NCBI GenBank assembly: GCA_902702965.1
Contig: CACRXP010001413.1
Location: 1 to 64,000, forward strand
Length of the DNA: 64,000 nucleotides
Direction of reading: 5' to 3'
Source of the DNA: Spirometra erinaceieuropaei
Lineage: Eukaryota; Platyhelminthes; Cestoda; Diphyllobothriidea; Diphyllobothriidae
The position numbers and the translations under genes were made by a program. The first letter of the stretch is position 1, and every line of letters starts with the position of its first letter. The notes under the pieces are model-generated. The model made no database searches. It was not told where the DNA came from and saw only the letters and a program-made list of their open reading frames with translations. Positions 44,438 to 56,802 of this stretch are shown here, piece by piece.

Positions 44438-44880
44438 TTTTTATTAAAGACCCGTCGGGGTCCCATCAAAGCAAGTTAAAATAAATTTGCATGCGAGTTT
44501 TAGACGAGGTAGGCTGAATCTTTACAAAATGCAATTCATAGTTTCTGAATTAGAAGTCNNNNNNNNNNNNNNNNNNNNNNNNNNNNNNNNNNNNNNNNNG
44601 CAAACAATAGAACCTGCTCTACAAGAGCAAGCGAAGGAGTAAATGCATATTGAAGTAATCTGAGCTGACAACCTATCCTTGCCTTCACCGCGTAAAGTAG
44701 GATTATTAGAGGAAAATTCTCGAACCCTTGCTGCTGGGAAGTTTCGTGAGACAGCTTGATCAACGCGTCCTATTAAGAGTTCATTTGCAGTTGAACAGAT
44801 TTTTCTAGCCCTTTGCGTCAAACACCGGACTAGATTTCGTTTTTGTTGGAGGGACACAAAAATTGCCGAAGTTTATGTAT
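44438..44880 (-). pseudogene. GIY-YIG retroelement (Penelope-like) 3' end, with gap
   Basis: The minus strand reads VSLQQKRNLVRCLTQRARKI, the conserved block after the RT of GIY-YIG-bearing retroelements. Then AVSRNFPAARVREFSSNNPT and DRLSAQITSICIYSFACSC, the entry of the GIY-YIG domain (usual form CIYxFxCSCGAxYIGR). The run of 41 N at 44559-44599 falls exactly within the GIY-YIG motif, so activity cannot be judged. A deletion between the first two blocks is apparent. The 3' end has AATAAA-like sequence and a GATA-type tail. This family differs from the one at 18.6 kb. Confidence 0.62.
44559..44599. other. Assembly gap, 41 N
   Basis: Run of N inside the GIY-YIG domain of the minus-strand retroelement. 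Confidence 1.
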
Positions 44881-45975
44881 TGTCCGAACCGTCAGACCAC
44901 CTGTTTAGAACGGCCGTCGCTAAAGGAGCTGGCGGACAAGGTAAAAAAAGAGTCGCTATGAGGACCTATTAAGAATCTCCCTCAAACGTCTGTAAATTAA
45001 TCATGAGGCGCGGAAATCCCTGCACAGAAACAGCAACCACGAAGAAAGGCCCTCAAAACTGGAGCATTTATCCTCGAGGGTCCTGGAAGATAGCATGGCG
45101 AACCGGCAGACACTAAAGTCTGTAATGCGACGATCAGCGACAGTAACGTCCAATCTTCACATGCACACGCTCAACTAAAACGCATTAAAGGTCTGGCTTG
45201 GCCTCTTTGAACAGCGTCGGACCTGTCATGGCACACACCCTGATCAGTGCCCCTTGAAGCCAAGTTCTTGGTAAGAAGGGACCATTTTAGGCGCCAGTAG
45301 AGGGATGAATGAGTTCTGCACAGAGCGGAGGGAGAATAGTTTAGAGCAAGTTTGCAAGCGGAAGGAAGGCGTACGTCCGGTGTCGCCGCAGAAGACGACC
45401 GAGCGTCCTGAACTGGACATATCCGCGTCAGCCCTGAAGATGATTGGCCGTTTTGGGTTGCCGTGATCGATGAAACAGTGGGGAGAGTCAGTCGGTCCCA
45501 GGGACTTAGAGGACGCGATGACAGCTCCATTCAGATCCCAAGAATGTCAGGCGAAGAACTACCGCTGGTGCCCACATATTTGCAAGTATGCAACAAACAG
45601 AGTTACAATAGTGCAGTTGGCGCTGGAAGTAGTTTGCACAAACAGACACCACTATCCCCAGTGTTATTATTAGAACATCCCCCCTCCCTGTCCTCCTTGC
45701 AAAGCTGTGTTCCATCGCAACGGTAACCTCGTCATAGATAGGAAAACACACTCACACTACCTCCTATTCGCACTGCGACCGCGCATTCCAGTCACACATC
45801 GGTCCGGTCGGTTACCTGCGAATACATCGCAGCGTCGCAGGAGGACGAAGTCCTGGAACAGCAGACGAAGCCCATCATCCATACATTGTTCCCCAAACTG
45901 CACTCGCGTGTTCGGCCACCACAGGTGATCCTGTCAGGTCACATGCGCATACACGGTAACAGTCGTTAAAATATC
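44880..45975 (+). pseudogene. RTE-like 3' fragment with zinc-finger end
   Basis: The plus strand has LRISLKRL followed by INHEARKSLHRNSNHEERPSK in place of the KRLQINP...WRRTVKTG block. Near 45680-45960 the zinc-finger end follows: CDRAFQSHIGPVGYLRIHRS and LSGHMRIHGNSR. Between them the sequence is strongly decayed. The 5' part including RT is missing. Confidence 0.6.
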
Positions 45976-47469
45976 TCCCGCTACACAATCTCACGCCGTT
46001 CCCACACTTAAAGTGAAGTCATGGACATTTTCGGCGCATGCGTATACAGTTGAGACTGTACTGTTTGCCGACGTTGACGACGAAGGGCGAACTATTTCCC
46101 TGCTTGTGTGCAAGCGCGTGGCAGGTGCCACGTAAACCAGCGCGCCCAATCTCATCCCTAGTCAGCTGACGGGTTCAAATGGCCATGAGAAATGGAGAAG
46201 TTAGCGAGATTGATACTGCGGAGGAAATCACTCCTTACTACAGTAGATCTGCTGCCCCTGAAGCTTCTATCCGAGAGTCATCGGTAAGTTGCCTGAAAAA
46301 TTTGCTCAATGTCCTGCCGTGTCAAGGTTGTTCACCTTTGCTGCCAGTCGTCCCAAACGCGCTGACCTTACACCTTGGCCTACTGCAGCAACCGAACATG
46401 CGTCCATCCATGGCGGCGCGCACACCGCTCGCACCCCCGGACACCCGAATTCGCTCCCACAAACGCATTAAAAGAAACGGACATCGTGGTCAAACTCTCT
46501 GGCCTGACCTCGTCTGCGGCCACTGCCACCTGGCAGGGTAACTCGGGGTTCTGGCGCCCTCGGTTTCCTGCCCTTAACAAAACTTGACTTGGTTAATGTG
46601 GTTATTACTTTCGAGTACGCCCACCACTCGGACCGCCACAACCCACGCCTGTGAGACATGAGCCCTTTTGTAGCGTGCGTTTGATAGATGGAGGTCTATC
46701 CAGCTGGGATCCAGCGCTTTCTCCTCCATCAAGACGCACTGAGGGTCGTGGTTTGGGAGGTCACCAATTGACAGTGTTCCCTGGTTCCACCACGGACTAA
46801 TGGATGGGCTCTATGACTCCTTCTTATTATAGCCTTCATGGCATTCTCGCCTGTGCAAAATCCGAGCCCCTTCTGAGCGAAACCTGTTGTGTGTGCATGG
46901 AGTTAGAGACCGGGTTGTGTGTGGCACGCGTAGACCGGCCTTTTGTTAGTCGTTGCGCTCAGGCCCACCCACGATTGCCTTGACTTTGTCCCACAACAAA
47001 ATTTTCATCAAGTTGAGAGCCAGTCGGTGATGTCGTCAACTACAGCGTGGGGTGCCAGCATACGTCTGAGCTGAGGCAAATCTTTGAGGCCGAAAATAGT
47101 TATCGGCATCACAGTGTCAGCGGGCGGAAGACTGAAACGCCCACCTCGCAAGCAATTGGCTAACAATGGGCGTTTAGTAGCTGTCACCAAACCGAGAAAG
47201 CCGTCACTTCAGCACTTGGGAAGAAGAAAAAACGAGTCCCACGCTGTGTCCTAGCGAATGATGGGTCAGACAAATGCGTCAATGTGGGGTTTAACTGTCG
47301 TTCGTGCTCCAACGACTATAACATATCAAAAGCGGGATTGTAGTCGACGGGGACTCGAAGGATGCTATTCGTCTGAAAGACGGTCACGGTTGTCTGCAAG
47401 GATATGGGTGCTTGCTAATGCTGGCATCGTTAAGTGACTGCCTAGGGCCATTGCAGGCAGTTGCAAGAC
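45976..47469. other. No recognisable gene
   Basis: May include the RTE tail after 45975. A 120-codon open frame (46179-46541, plus) and its neighbours show no family signature. Confidence 0.35.
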
Positions 47470-47610
47470 GACCAATAATAATGCAGGAGGGAATAGGAAC
47501 AAAGACCAGGTCGACTGAGATGGCCATTTCTGGCCTGTTAGCTGCCATCCGCCAGCCATACCCAGTCCAGGCTTTGAATAACCGGGGATCCTGAACTACG
47601 CCTCCTGAAT
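47470..47610 (-). repeat. tRNA-derived SINE, copy 1
   Basis: On the minus strand the body reads CAGGCCAGAAATGGCCATCT, as in the copy at 58.9 kb (AAGCCAGAAATGGCCATTCC). The head, right of 47580, is poorly kept and abuts copy 2, so the two are head-to-head. Confidence 0.6.
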
Positions 47611-47639
47611 GCCGTGTACAACCGATATGACGATGGGTT

Positions 47640-47835
47640 TGTGGCTGAATGGTGGGGCGCTGAACTCAAAAAGCCTCAATTCCGAATGGGTCCGGGCTCG
47701 AATCTCAGGCCATGCACCCCCAAGACTGTCTATGGTCGGGCAATGAAAGCTAATAAGCCAGAGCTAGCCATCCTAGTCTCTCTTGCCTCTGTCGGTATTA
47801 CCTCCTTTCAGAATCATTCCCATATTCGTTATTCA
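47640..47835 (+). repeat. tRNA-derived SINE, copy 2
   Basis: Head with A-box-like TGGCTGAATGGTGGGGCGCTG and B-box-like GGTCCGGGCTCGAATCTC, about 55 bases apart as in tRNA genes, then the shared body GCTAATAAGCCAGAGCTAGC and CCTAGTCTCTCTTGCCTCTG. Confidence 0.7.
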
Positions 47836-48017
47836 ATTAGGTGTTTCACTTGCACTGAATACCAGTTTTCTTTGGCAACTGCCTAGCGCCTAGTTGATCT
47901 CGTCGGTTCCTGTCAGGAACCTAAGGCACTGGCTACGATCCACAGTGCCTTCTGTCGTTTAACAGGAGGGTTAACCATTGTCAGGCCTCCTAGGATCATC
48001 CGTCACTCCAAGGTGTC

Positions 48018-48215
48018 TAACCAGACCCATTGGTTAGACGCCCAACATCCCCTTCTAACCGATAGGTCGCGGGATCGAGCCCCAGGTGTTGCCCACCTCG
48101 AGGTCGGGCATGACTAACTGACGACGACTAATGAGCCAGAAGCAACCACCCCAGTCTCCCTTGTCTTTATCGGTGATAGTACCTTGTCAATACTTATTCT
48201 GTCAGATACCAGTTA
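48018..48215 (+). repeat. tRNA-derived SINE, copy 3
   Basis: A-box region CCATTGGTTAGACGCCC, B-box GGTCGCGGGATCGAGCCCC, then body ACGACGACTAATGAGCCAGA and CCAGTCTCCCTTGTCTTTAT. It is close to copy 4 through the body. Confidence 0.75.
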
Positions 48216-50510
48216 GCAAACGTTTGACTTTCATTGGCTAGGAGACTTTAACTTTGTCTCTGCCTCCTTCCTCTACTTTCGGTCCGCTTTCGTAACTCCG
48301 CCAACTTTTCCCGTCCCTAACAGTCCTCGCTTCTTCCAAAATACACCTTACCTTGGAATAACTTATCAAATGATATCAGGTCAGCATCTAGCCTCACCAT
48401 ATTTAAGAGAAAACCGTACCTATATCTTCACACTGACACCATTAGCTCCACCTTTCTCATCCTTTTAGGACAACTTCCTTCACAACTTCAAGACAAGAGG
48501 CCGTAGGCATGAGTCCTCGCTATCGTTATGACGACCGAGGCCTTTTACATCCTCACATCCTTACGTCTAGGTCTCTCCAAATCTTCCACGATGGCATACA
48601 TACTTTTATTACGCGCCCCGAGACGCATTGACACACTCTAGGTATCTTGACCCCTACTGGGCACAATGATCTCACAAGTCCACCTATTTGAACAGCAGTC
48701 CTAACGTCGTGGCCCCCAGTGATTGATGTGCCGCCCTGGCTTCGCTCACCAGCCCCCCTGGGCGGGATCCCGAACCGGCCCCCCACAGGACTTCGTGGGC
48801 GCACTCCCATCCGTCCCACCGTGGGTCTCATATGACCCAGCATTTGCCGGGACACTCACTCTGGAGCATTTGGCCTTGTTTGCCACCTCGCCTTCGACTT
48901 AGTTGCTCGAGTTTCCTGTCCGTGAACCCCTTAGCCCTGTATTGCTCAGAGGGCGCAAGGTGGAGGTTCTGGTTACCTCGTCTGTTTGGTTTTAAGCTCG
49001 TGACAGAGACTGTTGGCACCGACCCGGTAGTTACGTCCATCACATGCTGAGTTTTCACTCGTCTTCTTGCGACCAAAACAGTCTCCACTCTCACGGTGAA
49101 TTTGTATTGTTTTTATAAAAATGGCTGGCTGTACGGTCATTGTCCGAATTTCAGGTGACCATGTGTTTGCGCCGTCTCACTATTGTTGTACCAGGGGCCA
49201 TGTCCAAGACGGTCAGTAAGGCAGTTTTCTGGCGAGTCACCTGGTCCAGCCAGGTCAGTCCCGTATCTGGCCATAATTATCACACTAGGAATAAGGAGTT
49301 GCACGACCTGTTCTCACAGCTGCGTCCGAAAGGGTTTTTGTCGCGCTGATCGGCAGCTGGCGTTAGTACACAGATAGAATAACCACGTCTGTCAGACGAG
49401 TTGCGCGGGTAGCTGTGAGGTGAGAGCTAACACCCGCGAACTCGATTTCTAAAGAGCACGAGTCTCCGACATACAGCAGGCACCCACGTCGTCCTGAGGA
49501 GGACCATGCCATGAGATCTGGGTCAGGAAACACACGTGCATTTGCTTATTTGACACGATGAGTCCGTCCTCGAGTGGGTACTTCAGGTCACATACCATTC
49601 GTATCACTGGACGCGGATTAAGGAGCGCGTCAGTCCTGGCGGACGCCGTAGCGCGGATTATAGTGGCGAAGACACTCAGGGACTCAGAGCCGACGCGGAT
49701 CCCCATGAAAGCTCAAGGTTTACGCCTCTAGCGCCTGGTCGCCATAGTCTAAGCGCAGGACAGTGGTGGCGCGTCCTAGAAGGCCCGCCCATTTCCGGCC
49801 AACCTTTGCTGACGGCCGTTCTACTATCAAGTACCCGTGGACGCATCGGGCAAACCCCCTCCCCCCGCTTATCTTCACTGTTGACACCCACTGACAGGGT
49901 ACTAAATATAGGAGCGGGGAATTAAGCACCGTCAAGGGGGTGCCTGATTGCAATATTTACCTCAGGTCCGCCACCAGGCCGTCTTGTCTGTTGCTTTCCT
50001 GGCAAGACTCCCGAAAGTTCAAAATGTCAAGTTCCTTTTGCTGATACTAGATCCCATTCCCCCAACTGAAACATGAGCACAGTGGTCCACGAAGACAACT
50101 CTTTAGACATCTGGCTGACAAGTAAACCAATCCCCAACACATCGGCATTGGTATGGCATCGAGGGGGTGAGCACGCAAAACAAGTGCACAAGGAATACCC
50201 TAAAAGCCTGATTGTCGGCGGCAGGCAGTGGCATTTGCCTAGACGATTTTTCCTCGAGGTCGAGTGCTCGTAGTCCTCTGATTGTTAGACATGCGCGCGT
50301 CCTATAATGCGAAACGACGAGCGTGTCCATAGTAGTATTGAGTACAACTCTGTCGGTCGATTTTAACATCCGTATACATACTATGCGACGCATGATTGGC
50401 GACACTTATGTCCTATCTTGACAAGACCAAAAGTAATACCAGTACTCATTTCTTGCAACAAATGTGGGTGGGGAAATTAATAAAACACGTATATTCCGTG
50501 CAAAATCAGG
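48216..50510. other. No gene recognised; possible LTR-element remnant at 48.6-49.1 kb (minus)
   Basis: On the minus strand 49094-48828 a frame contains VSVTSLKPN, vaguely like the VSVDRLKPA near the end of Gypsy pol, followed by a GC-rich stretch and GTAATAAAAGTATG near 48605. This is too weak for a call. The remainder up to the U1-C gene has no motif I recognise. Confidence 0.3.
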
Positions 50511-51121
50511 TTACTGTGGGGGACCCATATGCGGTACCCCGGGGGCAGGCATCAGAGGGCGTATCCCAGGCGTTGGCAGAGTCGCTGAGGGAACTGGCAC
50601 ACCACCAGCACCAACAGGCATAGGCGGCATGCTTCCAGGTCCGGGTGTCCAAGCATGTGGCATTGGGGCACCCAGGGGAATCCTCATCCCCGGAACCATA
50701 CCCTGTGGTGGCCCCATGCCTAGTGGAGGGACGCTCATCAGCGGCGGAAAGCCGGGTGGGTAGGCAGGCATCCCTGCTGGATTTTGTATTCCCGGTGGAG
50801 GTATTCCCATCGCGGCTCCAAACATAGGCGGCGGAACCTTACCCTGTTTGTATGCCTCAGCTAGCAAGGTGGAATTAGTAAAATTTTGAAACTCACAGGC
50901 ATGATCAACCAGCTTCTGCACCTGATCCTCCAACCACTTTCGGTAGTAATCACTCACGCTATTTTTGTGGGTTCTGCCGGTGCAGTGTGTCTTGCGCACA
51001 GACGGAGAGTCATGCGTCAAAAACTTGTCACAGTAATCGCAGTAGTATCTAAGAAAGAGTTAAAATTATGAAGGAATTCACGCAGACGAGCGCTGCTTGT
51101 ATGAAGCACTTACTTTGGCAT
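50511..51121 (-). CDS. SNRPC: U1 small nuclear ribonucleoprotein C, three exons
   Basis: U1-C stabilises pairing of U1 snRNA with 5' splice sites in the nucleus. Exons on the minus strand: 51121-51114 (ATG CCA AA), 51048-50897, 50860-50511; all limits are GT/AG (AAA|GTAAGT, TTAG|A, CCT|GTGAGT, CTAG|C). The 169-residue product starts [19 protein letters not shown], almost identical to U1-C of other animals (human 159 residues). The single zinc finger has C6, C9, H24 and H30 in place, followed by the helix [20 protein letters not shown] and, across the second junction, [17 protein letters not shown]. The C-terminal two thirds is Pro/Gly/Met-rich as usual. Splicing the 36-nt intron aligns the protein with its relatives without a gap. 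Confidence 0.94.
50861..50896 (-). other. U1-C intron 2, 36-nt mini-intron
   Basis: GTGAGT...TTGCTAG on the minus strand, phase 1, length divisible by three and free of stops, so retention would add twelve residues in frame. Removal restores family alignment. Confidence 0.87.
51049..51113 (-). other. U1-C intron 1 (65 nt)
   Basis: GTAAGT...CTTTCTTAG on the minus strand. It follows the eighth coding base, after AA of the third codon (phase 2). Confidence 0.9.
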
Positions 51122-51654
51122 CTTCTGGGTTGCGGTTGTTGTTGTGATACACAACGACCTGGGTGGGGGGAAGTTTAGACGAGGATGCAGAATTAAAATT
51201 TCAAACAGGCAAATAGGATGAATACCAACGGCAGGATATAATTGTTCGCCAATTATAAGCGAGGGTATTTTTACTTGACAAACGAAAAATAAATAGTTAT
51301 AAAGCAGTTAAATACCGAGCAAGTAAGGGGTGGAGAAACGACGACGCAATCAGCTGCGGTCGCAAGTGCATAGTTAACTGGTGGCGAGGCCGTTGCGGGA
51401 CGCATAAGCCGGGAAAGGAGATTCGGCAATCAGTGGCCGGCTTGGGTTGGTTTGCTTTGCTGTTGAGTGCTGCAAAAGAAAGGGACCAGCCATAGAGACG
51501 AAATACCGCGCATCACAATACAGCCATGAAGACCACCTATGACATGCAAAGTCCGCAGCGCCCACGACTCTCGTAATCGGGCCTTTGCGCAGCGCCGGAC
51601 ATTCGGTGGCAACGTTTTTTTCACCCTTAAATTTCTCATGGTCACCCGCTAAAC
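51122..51654. promoter_or_regulatory. Upstream region of U1-C
   Basis: Likely promoter and 5' untranslated region of the U1-C gene on the right side of its ATG. No TATA box at a fixed distance is visible. No other gene is seen here. Confidence 0.35.
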
Positions 51655-51972
51655 TGTTGCTTGGACCCACTTGCATATCTGGAAGCCAACTTTTCAGTCA
51701 TGCCTCAAACTCGCTCCGCCAGCTTTCACCACATTGCAATCGTTCTTACAAACCCGCTCTCCCAGTATCATCTGACACTTCCCAACCCCCTCCGGACCAC
51801 CTTATTCGAAACCTCTGGCGATTTTGACGACCAAGAACTCTGTAATGCGTATTCCCAGGCCCTTGCCCGTCCGCCTTCGATAAATTCTAAGGCAGCAAGC
51901 CTGTCGCTTTTTTCAGTCCTTAGAACCCGCCACGACGACTTCAGTTTCCTCTTCGTCCCACAGAAACCCTGA
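51655..51972 (+). pseudogene. Possible Gypsy gag fragment
   Basis: An open stretch reads DPLAYLEANFSVMPQTRSAS, then HHIAIVLTNPLSQYH and TLFETSGDF. The order resembles Gypsy gag of flatworms (consensus DPxxWFxQxExxFxxxxIT...KxxxVVxxL). There are no neighbouring pol motifs. Moderate to low certainty. Confidence 0.4.
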
Positions 51973-54900
51973 GACGCACTTCGTTATGGGTTCAATCCCA
52001 GAGCTCAAGAGCTTAACGGGACGCCCATTATTACTTTGACGTCCTCCCCCTGGCTCACTGGGCCTACCTAAGCACGGATGCGTCGCGGCAGATCTCAGAC
52101 CGTCTTGTCTGTGATCTCCGGTCAGAAAACGCAAAACAGGAGTTCCAAATTTGGACGCCCGCGCACTTTTACACGGTTCTGTCCGAAGTGCAAACTTTCG
52201 AGTCCGCCCCATCTCCCGGGTGTCTAGCACTCTTCCTATTTGCTGACAACCATCAGACTAGGAAACCGATTCCCATCTACCTTCTTATCAGACGAGTAAT
52301 TATGGTATGGAAGAAGGGAGCTTTCCCCGCCGCCGACATAGTTTGGGTATCTACTGTTCACGTATAGTCTCGGAGTCTCAGGTATATGCGCATTCGTGTG
52401 CTTGCCGACCTTCTTCGTATGTGTTAAGGTGAATGAGCGATTCGAGACATCTCACACAGCTGGAATGACCAACGTTGTAAATGTCTTCGACCAGTACAAT
52501 GGCGGTGGCGGTGGGATGGATTGGTCGATCTATTGTGCTGGGATGATTAACTCTCACGAATCAAATTCGGAATTGTCACTCTGAAATAGGATTACCCCTC
52601 ACAAGGATACTACAAGATGTCGTAGGACCCTATCTCTCTCGGAGATTATGTGGACGGAGGCATTGTGACATCGTAATGTGCCCCAATACTTCAGGACCGA
52701 CGAATGTCTAGAAAGGGCAGAGATCCGTTTAGAGGTACTCCCAATAAGCGGAAATGGAACAATAAAAAATGAGCAAGAAACGGATAAACAAGAAACTGAG
52801 GGGCAGAAAGTATGCTCTATCTTGCATCTTACCTACGCACAAGCAACCAATCTCCTTAACATTCTAAACACTCCGTCCGACTCTGCATTGACCTGGCTAT
52901 AAAGGGCGTTCAACATCGTTTTTCTAGTAAATAGAGAGAATTACGCTAGAATCCTTCACACAATACTCCTGGGCGTTGTATCATGTATCATGCATCACTA
53001 ATACGGACGGAGGCTTTGTTGGAATCGCCAAGAAGGGACCTTCGCGAGGATTTAGGATGAACTTGATGTGTCCCAGCATGAGTGTGAAGGTGATGATGAA
53101 GGCTATAGACGATAGAGCACGCTCCATAGACGTATACCTTCCGGCGGAATTTTCCCACAGAAGTAGATATTTAGGTTACTTTGAGTCGTGGAAGGCAACT
53201 TGCATTATATATCGCTCTTGTTGTTTTCTCTGAAATCCTGCCTCAATCATTTCCAACTGTACTTGCTGCTCTCTACTACTCTAAGATTTCTAGCTTGTAG
53301 TTGGGATTATTTGATTGCACTTTTCTCTACGTTGTACGGCGACGAGTGCATGGTCAACAATGTCCATAGTCCAATACACATTGAGAATGAAGAAACGCGT
53401 CATGGTGCCTTGGACTCCCTTTAGTCCCACGAATAGAGGCGAGTATGCGAGTCCCAGGTTCTTGTTGCAAAGATGATTAACATGCAACCACCTGAACAGC
53501 ACATGTAGCAGCCTGAGCTTTCGCTCTCGTGCAGGAGGCCATCATCAGAGACTGAGAATGCAACGTCAAATGAGCAGTTTTGTTTGCCTACAAGTGATCG
53601 CGCGTTAATTTTCCTTTTCGTCTTTTCCTTTCGAAAGTTTTAGGTAGGTCAAAGAAGTTGCTTGGGAGGCCTTTACGACCTCTCCAGCAGATAGCCAGAC
53701 TTCTAGGCAAAGTAGATGTAACCGCGTGCGACCCGTCGAGGCCACCTTAAAGAAGGTTCCTTCATTGGCACGAGGGACCAGTACCATCTGGATGCGAAAA
53801 CAGTTGGCAATATGAAGGCCTGCTCACAGGACGCTTTCGCACGGACATCACACCGGCCAATAGATTCCATAGCGTCGGCAGTAAGATAGTAAGTGTTAAA
53901 AACGCACTTTTCGATCATGGTGGATGTGTAGGCTGAATACTCAGTGAATTCACCAACATTTCTGACTACTTTGACTACCCAAAGAAGTCTTCACTTTTTG
54001 CCATCAGCTGCGTGCCTTTGCCAAAAAAATTCACCAAGTATTTCTGCTTTTCATGGGAAAACCATTACATACTAGTTCGAATTATTAAGAACTTCCAGAG
54101 CGCCACTTACTGTCCTTTCGTCTTTGCGAAGTGCTCGCGAACCCCACAAACGCACAGCCCACATAGTGAGTAATTTGCGAGCATTGTAAGAAGTGGCCAT
54201 AGTAACGGAAAGACCACTTCACCTAATTTCCTGTGCATTTGTAGATATTATCATGAACGACTTCTCCTTCCATCGAATCTCTCAGCGACAACAGTGGCCA
54301 GCGATAGATGAGGCGCTCTACCTACTAGGAGGTGAAGGCGTATCACCGTCAGCAAGTCGCACAAAACAACGCTGTTAGACTTTTTAAGAAACGCAGAACT
54401 CCAATGATTTTTTCGACACCCTCCCACTAGGAGACCAGTCGAACGATCGCAATGTCACTTTTCCATCGAGTCATTCTTCTAAAGTGTTACCAGACACCGA
54501 TCGAGAGCGTATCGGCCAACGCTACAAAAAATATTGTAGTGGAGAGCCAACATAATCTGCTGGGTCATCAGCGAATGTTGCAGACGATGATTCTCCAGTG
54601 GCCAACAACTTCCGGCCAGGTAGCTGCCCAGCTGCCGAGGGATCCTGTAGCCCAACAGCTACGTTCGGTGGCTAGGTTCCGCCCGGTGAATGTACGACTA
54701 CTGGACACTGATTTCCGAAACCACCTTTTGTGGTTGGCACAGTGTTGACGACTTAGTCAAGCGAATATTTCTCGTTTTGTTCGATGACGAAATTAGCACG
54801 TGCATTAATTCCAAAGGACGGGAAATTAAGGAGAGCCTGAGCGGATCCAAACTTTACGAGGTTATAGTTGGTATGTTTGTCGTCACTTGTATCACTACAG

Positions 54901-55940
54901 TATTCAGAGGTCTTCAGTGAAAAGGGATAAAAACGGTACCGCAAGGTTATCTGGCCTCTAGTCTGCGTTCACCAAGCGGGTAAAAAGGTCGTTGTACAGC
55001 TATGTCCAGAGCAACCGAAGAATCATTCCAGCATTCAAGTGGCAAGTCGATAACCAATTTTCCATAACTAATTCCGACTTATAGACAACATTACCGGGTC
55101 ATCCTCCGGTAACCCGCCCCCGTCGACACAATTAAAACTGATGGCGAGCATCTAAGCGCTGTACATATGCACTAACTATATTTTTAAATACAATTATTCC
55201 ATATTAGGCGTCTTCAGAGTTACTCATCTCATATACCATGTTCACTAGATTGGACACGATAATGCTTTAGGGCGAAGGGGAGGGAACAATAAAGGTAAAT
55301 TTGAAGGAGCTGGGAGTCAGAATGGGTATTGCTTTAAGAAAATGGTTATAGGCGTACCGTATTACATCCGATTTCCGGCGTCTGCGGAATATCTCGACAA
55401 ATGGATGTTAACTCGATGCAGTTTGTTACTAAGGAGCTGCACTTCAGATCGTGGGACTTGGGGACGTGTCAGCGCTTGAGAGGGAGGGGCACCGGGTCGC
55501 GCCGACCCCATCCTGGATGTCCGCAAAGGTTTCTAGCGCGACCGCCCAGACAGAACATCCGTCAGCCTCACTGGTGCAACGTCCCTTGAACTGTCCACGG
55601 TTGTTTGAATGATGTGACACCTTTGAAGCGCAGATCCAGTATGAAGACAATGTGATCGTGTTTCGACGATAATAATCGGTGTTCTGCAGGACATGTCCTC
55701 ACGTCCCCCGCCGACTCCTCTCCCGCTGTCGCCGTGCCATATTTTCCGCCTTACTGAATTGATAAATGACCCGTTTGGAAACTCTCTTCAGATCATATTA
55801 GCCAGAAATAATATCTAGTGCTCCACGTCACCCCATATGTGCTGCCGCCAGCGTCTTCGGCCACCACAGGACGACAAACGAAAACCCGCGCCATGCAAAC
55901 AGCGCATACGAATACTTTTAATTAGTGGGTATTCAAAGTG
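51973..55940. other. No recognisable gene
   Basis: Both strands were read; open frames are below 100 codons and none has a family signature. The last part, about 55600-55940, may be 3' sequence of the minus-strand CR1 element. Confidence 0.35.
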
Positions 55941-56376
55941 AATAATTTCAGGTTCATGACTTCCACCGAGACCCCCAGTGCATCTCCCAAGCCTCTGGGT
56001 TTTTTTTTAACTCATTTGGGCATGGACCCCGAAAATCGTTGATTCCTGTTCTTTTCCAATAATTCGCCGAGTTCAGCATGCTCCTGTTATGTTCCATCAT
56101 ACCGGCATCCAATCCACCAACGTAGTTGCACAAAATTGAGAATGATGGGTTCCATGAAAAGTTTACTGACAAGGCCCGACAGGACAGATAGGTAGGGCAG
56201 GAGAATCCGGTAATAAATAAATATCCACAATAACCGTACACTCAGGATTCTCAGTCCGAATTTCCATGTCATCAGCAAGCATTACTGTTTTGCAATTTAA
56301 ATCTCCAACGAAATCGCGTACGCACATCTGACAGAAATAGGTCCCAATATTGGACCCTGGTAAGCACCACTCCTGA

Positions 56377-56802
56377 TTACACCAGGATCTGATTTCTCAT
56401 TACAAATGCGCACAGCCAGCTGCCGACCCACAAGGAAATTTCCGGTCCATGTGAAGAAGTTGCCATTGACAATCCACTTTCCAGCTTGTATACAGGTATG
56501 TGGTGTGGCATCGTGTCGAAGGCCTTCTGGAAGTTTATGAAAACGATGTGAACCACGTGCCTGTCATCGAGGGCTCGGGTCCAACTCTGGAGAGATTGCA
56601 GCAAGTTTGTCCTACAAGATCTTCCTTTCCGGAACCCGTGTTGGCAGTTCGATAGTAAGTTGTGAACTTCTAGATACTGTAACAAATCGCTCTTCACGAT
56701 CCCGCTGTGTTGAGAATTCATGTCTAGCTTGTGGGCCTTTAATTTGCCGTCGACGCCCTGCCACAGTCTTCGCATAATGATTTCACATGCCTCAGTTTCC
56801 AA
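56377..56802 (-). pseudogene. CR1 RT segment (longest open part)
   Basis: 141-codon stretch with YLEVHNLLSNCQHGFRKGRS and WTRALDDRHVVHIVFINFQK, then AFDTMPHHIPVYKLES. The A-motif Asp is present. The following frame is shifted. It closely follows CR1 RT palm sequence. Confidence 0.72.

Noticed and set aside
50464..50763. A Gly/Pro-rich plus-strand frame over the U1-C gene
   Set aside because: Antisense shadow of the Pro/Gly/Met-rich U1-C tail.
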